In this document: positions 6,529 to 10,587 of the stretch, piece by piece
Layout: each line of letters opens with the position of its first letter
How positions within the stretch are numbered: position 1 is the first letter of the stretch
Source: Planctomycetota bacterium
GTDB taxonomy: Bacteria; Planctomycetota; JAJSAM01
Length of the DNA stretch: 10,587 nucleotides
Reading direction: 5' to 3'
Assembly: GCA_029932425.1 (NCBI GenBank)
Contig: JAOZQC010000063.1
Coordinates: forward strand, 1 to 10,587
Translations under genes and position numbers: made by a program
The notes under the pieces: model-generated
The model's input: only the letters and a program-made list of their open reading frames with translations
What the model was told of the DNA's origin: nothing
Databases searched by the model: none

Positions 6529-6573
6529 GAGGGCGGTCTCGGAGGTGCGGGCTCCCAGGGTGGTGATCGAACC

Positions 6574-7851
6574 ATGCGATGCGGGTCGGGTGTGGAGGCG
6601 AAGGAGCGGGTGCGTTTCGGCCCCGTCGCGCTCCTCGCGGGCCTCGCCGGCGGCCTGGTCCTCGCGGCCGCCCCTCCCGCGCGCGCCCACACCCCGCCTC
6701 CCGTCTACCTGAGCTACCACGTGACCGACGAGGAGCTCTCGGGCAAGGTGGTCCTCTCCGCGAAGCTCTTCCGCGGGTGGTTCCACGTCGATCCCGCCGT
6801 CCTGAAGACGCCCGGCGGGGAGGCCGCCCGGGAAGCGCGGCGGCGGGTGCAGGACGTCCTCGCGGACTGGAGCGGGGCCCGGATCGACCGCCTTCCCGTG
6901 AAGGGGGTGGTGAGGAAGATCACCACCCGCGACTTCATCGACCACGGCTTCCCCTGGCACTATGTCGACATCGACGTGGCCTACGGGCTCAAGGGGCGGC
7001 CGCGCGAGGTCGCCGTGCTCTGGCGGAAGTTCGAGAGCCCCGACGGCTACCCCCTCGATCCCGTCGAGGCGGAGCTGGCCGCCTGGGAGGGGGGCGCCTA
7101 CTTCTCCTTCACGCCGAAGGAACCGGAGTTCATCTGGCACGCCCCCCGCGCCCCGAAGGTGGCCGTCGAAGCCTGGCATCCGCCGAGCCCCGAGCCGCGG
7201 ACGATCCGCGTGCCCCTCTTCACCGCGGGCTTCCTCCTCCTGGCCCTGGCGCTCCTCCCCGTGGCCTTCCTGTCCCGCCTGCCCCGGCGGGTGGGGTGGT
7301 CCGCGATCATCGCCTGCGGGGTCCTGGCCGGGGCCCTCTCCGGAGTGGCCCGCACCGAGGTCCGCTCTCCCTTCGCCCCCGCGTTCCGGATGCCGGACGC
7401 CGGGGAGGCCCGGCTCATCTTCGAGACGCTGCACCGGAACATCTACCGTGCCTTCGACTACGACTCGGAGAGCGACATCTACGACACCCTCGCCCGGAGC
7501 GTCACCGGGGAGCTCCTCGACGACGTCTACACGGAGGTCTACCAGAGCCTGATCCTGCAGGACGCCGGCGGCGCCGTGTGCAAGGTGCAGTCCACCCGCA
7601 TCCTCGACGCCGGGGTGGAGTTCCCCGAGGATCCGGAAGCGCGGTATTTCCGCGTGAAGTGCAAGTGGCTGGTCCACGGGAAGATCGCGCACTGGGGCCA
7701 CACCCACCAGCGCACGAACCAGTACCGGGCCGTCTACACGGTGGCGTACGGCAAGGACGGCTGGCGGATCGCCGAGGCCCGGGTCCTCGACGAGAAGCGG
7801 GTGGAGGGGGCGGTGGACGACGGATGGACGAACACGCGGAAGAAGAAGTGA
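6574..7851 (+). CDS. Secreted/membrane-anchored His-containing protein of unknown function, likely linked to metal transport
   Basis: A 425-residue protein. Residues 1-38 form a long signal peptide with a probable cleavage ARA|H, leaving an N-terminal histidine (H39). The following AHTPPPVYLSYHV-x6-GKVVLSAKLF stretch resembles the extracytoplasmic N-terminal region of HupE/UreJ-type proteins. Two membrane helices (~215-234 and 241-259) are joined by a short basic loop (SRLPRRVGW), which predicts that both flanking domains lie outside the cytoplasm. The C-terminal domain (~275-410) has an alpha+beta pattern like NTF2/Tim44-type folds and a histidine cluster H368, H373, H376, H378 (HGKIAHWGHTH). 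No enzyme motif is recognised. ATG 6574 follows AGGGTGGTGATC, whose GGTGATC matches the 16S-complementary sequence; a GTG at 6610 with AAGGAG upstream is an alternative giving a shorter signal peptide. Position just upstream of the ABC genes suggests a metal-binding or transport-accessory role, by inference. Confidence 0.8.
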   Translation: MRCGSGVEAKERVRFGPVALLAGLAGGLVLAAAPPARAHTPPPVYLSYHVTDEELSGKVVLSAKLFRGWFHVDPAVLKTPGGEAAREARRRVQDVLADWSGARIDRLPVKGVVRKITTRDFIDHGFPWHYVDIDVAYGLKGRPREVAVLWRKFESPDGYPLDPVEAELAAWEGGAYFSFTPKEPEFIWHAPRAPKVAVEAWHPPSPEPRTIRVPLFTAGFLLLALALLPVAFLSRLPRRVGWSAIIACGVLAGALSGVARTEVRSPFAPAFRMPDAGEARLIFETLHRNIYRAFDYDSESDIYDTLARSVTGELLDDVYTEVYQSLILQDAGGAVCKVQSTRILDAGVEFPEDPEARYFRVKCKWLVHGKIAHWGHTHQRTNQYRAVYTVAYGKDGWRIAEARVLDEKRVEGAVDDGWTNTRKKK

Positions 7852-7873
7852 GCCGGCCCTCGGCGGGACCGGC
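7852..7873 (+). terminator. GC hairpin directly after the stop codon
   Basis: GCCGGCCC (7852-7859), a 5-base loop, then GGG-A-CCGGC (7865-7873) form an 8-bp stem with one bulged A, starting at the base after the stop codon. No T run follows, so it may be a weak terminator, an mRNA 3'-end stabiliser or chance in GC-rich DNA. Confidence 0.35.
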
Positions 7874-7882
7874 CGTGGGAAT

Positions 7883-7942
7883 GAAACACGGGTGACAGGC
7901 ATGGATCTTCCGTTTTTCTGAAACATCGATGACAGGCATGGT
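7883..7942 (-). repeat. Two inverted-orientation copies of the dispersed repeat motif
   Basis: Read on the minus strand, two copies of the motif found in the left tandem array lie 37 bp apart: one at 7942-7920 (ACCATGCCTGTCATCGATGT then TTC) and one at 7905-7883 (TCCATGCCTGTCACCCGTGT then TTC). The array copies at 97-120, 230-253 and 364-387 share TCCATGCCTGTC-N-GCGATGTTTC. The 36/37-bp spacing of elements is kept in both places. This copy pair lies in the 178-bp gap between the His-protein gene and the ABC ATPase gene. The DNA between and beside the cores is also alike (purine-rich GGAA/GAAAAA). It is a dispersed intergenic repeat family. Confidence 0.85.
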
Positions 7943-7978
7943 CTTTCCGCTCTTCACGAAGTCTGCAGGGCCGCGAAG

Positions 7979-8007
7979 GTTACAAATCGTTCCGGCCTCC
8001 GTATGTG
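7979..8007 (+). promoter_or_regulatory. Weak candidate promoter for the ABC operon
   Basis: GTTACA (7979-7984) and TATGTG (8002-8007) are separated by 17 bp, just past the dispersed repeats and 22 bases before ATG 8030. Matches to consensus are partial. I do not see a convincing Zur-type palindrome here. Confidence 0.2.
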
Positions 8008-8029
8008 ACCTCCGCGGGGGTCTCGGATC

Positions 8030-8698
8030 ATGATCGAGGTCGAGGATCTCCTCTTCACCTACGAGTCGGACGGCTTCACGCTCCGGGTCCCGGACCTGGC
8101 GGTGGAGGACGGGGCGAAGGTGGCGTTCATCGGTCCGAGCGGGTCGGGCAAGACGACGCTCTTCCACCTGCTGGCGGGCATCCTCGTTCCGCACTCGGGC
8201 CGGATCTCCGTGGCGGGGAGGGAGGTCTCCGGCCTCCCGGACGCGGAGCGGCGCCGGTTCCGCATCGGCACCATCGGGATGATCTTCCAGGACTTCGAGC
8301 TCCTGGATCACCTCACGGTCCGGGAGAACATCCTGCTCCCCTACTACGTGAACCGGGCCCTCACCCTGGACGGGGGGGTTCACGAGCGCGTCGAGGAGCT
8401 GGCCCGGGCCCTCGGCATCGGGAGCTACCTGCGACGCCGCCCGGCCGCCCTCTCCCACGGCGAGCGCCAGCGCGCGGCCATCTGCCGGGCCCTCGTGACC
8501 GAGCCCGCCCTCGTCCTGGCGGACGAGCCCACCGGGAACCTCGACCCCCGAAACACGGACGTGATCCTCGATCTCGTCTTCAGGCTCGTGGAGAAGCGCG
8601 GAACCACGTTCCTCATGGTGACCCACGACCACTCGCTGCTCGATCGCTTCGACCGGACGATCGACTTCATGGACTTCCTGCCGGAGGCGGAGCGATGA
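8030..8698 (+). CDS. ABC transporter ATP-binding protein, LolD/MacB type
   Basis: A 222-residue nucleotide-binding subunit with all motifs: Walker A GPSGSGKTT (35-43), Q-loop Q87 (MIFQDFELLDHLTVREN), signature LSHGERQR (141-148), Walker B LVLADEP (161-167) and H-loop H199 (MVTHD). The FQ-x-FxLLxxLTVxEN stretch and the LSHGERQR signature followed by ADEPTGNLD are typical of the LolD/MacB/FtsE branch, not of ZnuC-type zinc importers. It would drive the permease encoded next, with which it overlaps by 4 bases (ATGA). Only a weak GGGGG ribosome site is seen before ATG 8030. The upstream gap carries the dispersed repeats. Substrate is not set by this subunit; context suggests a transition metal. 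Confidence 0.93.
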   Translation: MIEVEDLLFTYESDGFTLRVPDLAVEDGAKVAFIGPSGSGKTTLFHLLAGILVPHSGRISVAGREVSGLPDAERRRFRIGTIGMIFQDFELLDHLTVRENILLPYYVNRALTLDGGVHERVEELARALGIGSYLRRRPAALSHGERQRAAICRALVTEPALVLADEPTGNLDPRNTDVILDLVFRLVEKRGTTFLMVTHDHSLLDRFDRTIDFMDFLPEAER

Positions 8699-9864
8699 GA
8701 CACACGCTGCGGCTCTCCCTCCGCTACCTCCTCCACTACCGGCTTCGCACCGCCATCCTGGTCGTCTGCATCGGCCTGATCTTCTTCCTGCCCATCGCGG
8801 TCTCGCTTCTCGTGGATCACTTCCGGAGGGAGATGGGGGCGCGCGCGGCCCGGATTCCGCTCATCGCCGGCGCCAAGGGCAGCCGGTACGACCTGGTGCT
8901 GAACGCCCTCTACTTCCGGGGTCGCGTTCCCGATCCGCTTCCCCGGTCCGCCTACGAGGCGATCCGGGACGGCGGTCTCGGATTCCCGGTGCCCGTCTAC
9001 GTCCGGCACACCGTGAAGGGGTTTCCGGTGGTGGGCACTACTCTCGACTACTTCTCGGAGCTCGGACTCACCGTCCGGGAGGGCACGCTCCCCCTCCGGC
9101 TCGGTGACGCGGTGGCCGGCGCCAAGGCGGCGGAGGCCCTGGGCCTCTCGGCGGGCGGCCGCGTGATCACCGACGTGGAGAAGCTCTACGACATCAGCTC
9201 CACCTACCCCCTGAGGCTCCGGATCACGGGCATCCTCGCCGAGAGCCACTCCCCGGACGACGGCGCGATCTTCGTGGACGTGAAGACCTCCTGGATCATC
9301 GACGGCATCGGCCACGGCCACGTGTCGCCGAAGGAGGCGAAGGAGACCTCGAACATCCTCCAGAAGAAGGAGGGGGAGGTCGTCTTCAACGACGCCCTGG
9401 TGAAGTACGTGGAGATCACCCCGGAGAACCTGGCGTCGTTCCACTTCCACGGGGATCCCCACACCTTCCCTCTCACGGCGGTCCTCGTGTGGCCCCGTGA
9501 CGCCAAGTCGAAGACCATCCTCAAGGGACGCTACGCGGTGTCGAAGACGGCCCAGATGCTCGAGCCCGAGAAGGTCATCGCGGAGCTCATGGGCTTCGTG
9601 TTCCGCATCAAGCGGTTCTTCGACGCGAACTTCGTCCTGGTGATCATCGCCACCGCGCTCTTCCTGGCGCTCATCGTCCTGCTCTCGCTCCGGATCCGGA
9701 AGCGGGAGATGGAAACGCTCATGAAGATCGGCTGCAGCCGGTTCACGGTGTTCGGGCTGCAGGCCGCCGAACTCACGATCGTCCTGGCCGCCGGCCTCCT
9801 CCTGGCCGGTGTCCTTTCCGGGGCGACGTTCTGGTACGTGGTCCAGTCACACATGCTGCTCTGA
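8695..9864 (+). CDS. FtsX/MacB-like ABC transporter permease with His-rich extracytoplasmic motif
   Basis: A 389-residue protein: short basic N-terminus, membrane helix ~19-40, a large extracytoplasmic domain ~41-310, helix ~312-333, a basic IRKRE-x3-LMKIG coupling segment (335-346) and a last helix ~359-381. The arrangement with a big domain after helix 1 and a RKRE-x2-TLMKIG-type loop is typical of the MacB/LolC/FtsX superfamily. Those proteins usually have four helices and a basic tail after the last one; here the protein ends at residue 389 right after the third. The extracytoplasmic domain has GHGH (206-209) and FHFHGDPH (249-256), plausible metal-binding stretches. Translation is coupled to the ATPase by the ATGA overlap. 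Paired with a ZnuA-like lipoprotein 19 bp downstream, it probably handles zinc or a similar metal; direction of transport is not certain. Confidence 0.88.
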   Translation: MRHTLRLSLRYLLHYRLRTAILVVCIGLIFFLPIAVSLLVDHFRREMGARAARIPLIAGAKGSRYDLVLNALYFRGRVPDPLPRSAYEAIRDGGLGFPVPVYVRHTVKGFPVVGTTLDYFSELGLTVREGTLPLRLGDAVAGAKAAEALGLSAGGRVITDVEKLYDISSTYPLRLRITGILAESHSPDDGAIFVDVKTSWIIDGIGHGHVSPKEAKETSNILQKKEGEVVFNDALVKYVEITPENLASFHFHGDPHTFPLTAVLVWPRDAKSKTILKGRYAVSKTAQMLEPEKVIAELMGFVFRIKRFFDANFVLVIIATALFLALIVLLSLRIRKREMETLMKIGCSRFTVFGLQAAELTIVLAAGLLLAGVLSGATFWYVVQSHMLL

Positions 9865-9883
9865 GAAAGGGAGGAGGTTCGGA

Positions 9884-10587
9884 ATGTCACGGTCCACCTG
9901 CATTGCCGGCCTGGTTCTCTTCGCCGCGTTGCTGCTCCTTCCCTCCTGCGGGAAGAAGGAAGGGGGAGAGACTGCGGGGGGAAGGAAGAAACCGGTCGTC
10001 TACACCACCTTCTATCCCACGAAGTACTTCGCGGAGCGGATCGCGGGGGACGCGATCCGGGTCGTCTGTCCCGTTCCCGCGGACCAGGACGCGATCTTCT
10101 GGCAGCCTCCGGAAGACGTGCTCCGGGAGTACCAGGCCGCGGACCTCATCCTCCTGAACGGCGCCGACTACGCGAAGTGGGTCCTCAAGGCCTCCCTCCC
10201 GGACTCGAGGGTGGTGAACACCGCGAAACCCTTCGAGAAGGAGTTCGTGAAGTTCAAGAACGCGATCGTCCACAGCCACGGCCCCGCGGGGAAACACTCC
10301 CACACGGGTATCGACGGTCACACCTGGATGGACCCCGTGAACGCGAAGATCCAGGCGGGCGAGGTCCTGAAGGGGCTGAAGCGGTTGCTGCCCGAGCGGG
10401 CCGCGGAGCTCGACGCCGGATTCGCGAAGCTCGCGAAGGACCTGGACGACCTCGACGCCGGCTTCCAGGCGCTCACCGCGAAGTACCACGGCCAGGCGAT
10501 CCTGACCTCGCATCCAGCCTACAACTACCTCGCGAAGCGCTACGGATGGGACGTGGTGAACTTCCACCTCGATCCGGAGACCATGCT
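9884..10587 (+). CDS. ZnuA-like metal-binding lipoprotein (partial, runs off the window)
   Basis: 234 codons are visible; the 3' end is missing. A lipobox LPSC places the lipidated cysteine at C22, so the protein is a membrane-anchored lipoprotein. VVYTTFYPTKYFAERIAGD (38-56) is the usual start of a cluster A-I (ZnuA/TroA) binding protein. A His-rich loop (HSHGPAGKHSH at 130-140) leads into HTWMDP with H146, and TSHPAYNYLAKRYG carries H210; both match conserved ligand positions of ZnuA. The first canonical ligand, the His of the GADPH-x-YEP motif, is replaced: the aligned segment reads DQDAIFWQP (67-75). The fourth ligand lies beyond the window. GGGAGGAGG (9869-9877), 6 bases before ATG 9884, is a strong ribosome site. 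It likely captures zinc or a related metal for the LolD/FtsX-type pair immediately upstream. Confidence 0.92.
   Translation, partial: MSRSTCIAGLVLFAALLLLPSCGKKEGGETAGGRKKPVVYTTFYPTKYFAERIAGDAIRVVCPVPADQDAIFWQPPEDVLREYQAADLILLNGADYAKWVLKASLPDSRVVNTAKPFEKEFVKFKNAIVHSHGPAGKHSHTGIDGHTWMDPVNAKIQAGEVLKGLKRLLPERAAELDAGFAKLAKDLDDLDAGFQALTAKYHGQAILTSHPAYNYLAKRYGWDVVNFHLDPETM

Larger units (their letters stand above)
5953..6573. other. Gene-free GC-rich stretch of about 620 bp
   Basis: Open frames exist on both strands but their translations are Arg/Pro/Gly/Ala-rich low-complexity shadows without recognisable domains, and several overlap each other in different frames. I see no tRNA or rRNA. The stretch contains a 10-bp inverted repeat (6091-6145), two copies of CGGGGGAGGT (about 6126-6135 and 6336-6345), a 14-bp palindrome CCGGGGATCCCCGG (6382-6395) and a possible -10 box at 6523. 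A structured RNA or long 5' leader for the next gene is possible but I do not recognise a known class. Confidence 0.6.

Noticed and set aside
7970..8010. Zur operator before the ABC operon
   Set aside because: GGTTACAAATCG recalls part of a Zur site but there is no clear dyad symmetry.

Overview
The window is GC-rich throughout, with compact, mostly same-direction gene groups. A lipobox-bearing substrate-binding lipoprotein, a signal-peptide-bearing protein and an SbcD-like phosphoesterase fit a bacterium. The DXP-independent vitamin B6 genes (pdxS, pdxT) and a stand-alone helix-turn-helix/PTS-IIA protein fit several GC-rich phyla, such as deltaproteobacteria-like groups, Planctomycetes and Acidobacteria. 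I cannot assign a taxon from the sequence alone.

Layout. Positions 1-387 hold a 133-bp tandem repeat: two exact copies and a third that has diverged. Next comes a small TMEM14-like membrane protein (404-763, +), whose 3' end overlaps a convergent SbcD/Mre11-type metallophosphoesterase (1505-708, -). Upstream of the phosphoesterase on the same strand is a HTH + PTS EIIA protein (2297-1602, -). A 171-bp divergent spacer carries promoter-like elements in both directions and an imperfect inverted repeat.

Rightward from the spacer runs a vitamin B6 operon: a MocR/PdxR-type regulator (2469-3959), pdxS (3975-4892), pdxT (4892-5578) and a DinB-like protein (5476-5952). The regulator has a perfect -35 box and a -10 box six bases before its ATG, which suggests a leaderless transcript. 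PdxS and PdxT form pyridoxal 5'-phosphate synthase. PdxT carries an unusual tail that reads into the DinB gene.

After a gene-free stretch of about 620 bp comes a metal-transport-like group: a secreted and membrane-anchored His-containing protein of unknown function (6574-7851), a LolD/MacB-type ATPase (8030-8698), an FtsX-like permease with a His motif in its extracytoplasmic domain (8695-9864), and a ZnuA-like lipoprotein cut by the window end (9884-10587). A classical zinc importer would pair ZnuA with ZnuB/ZnuC. Here a ZnuA-like protein is paired with a mechanotransmission-type (MacB/LolCDE-like) ABC transporter. The SBP also lacks the first canonical His ligand. This hybrid transition-metal system is the most interesting candidate in the window.

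A short motif from the left tandem array (core CATGCCTGTCAGCGATGTTT) recurs in inverted orientation, twice, at 7883-7942 inside the metal-transport group. It is therefore a dispersed intergenic repeat family rather than a purely local tandem array.
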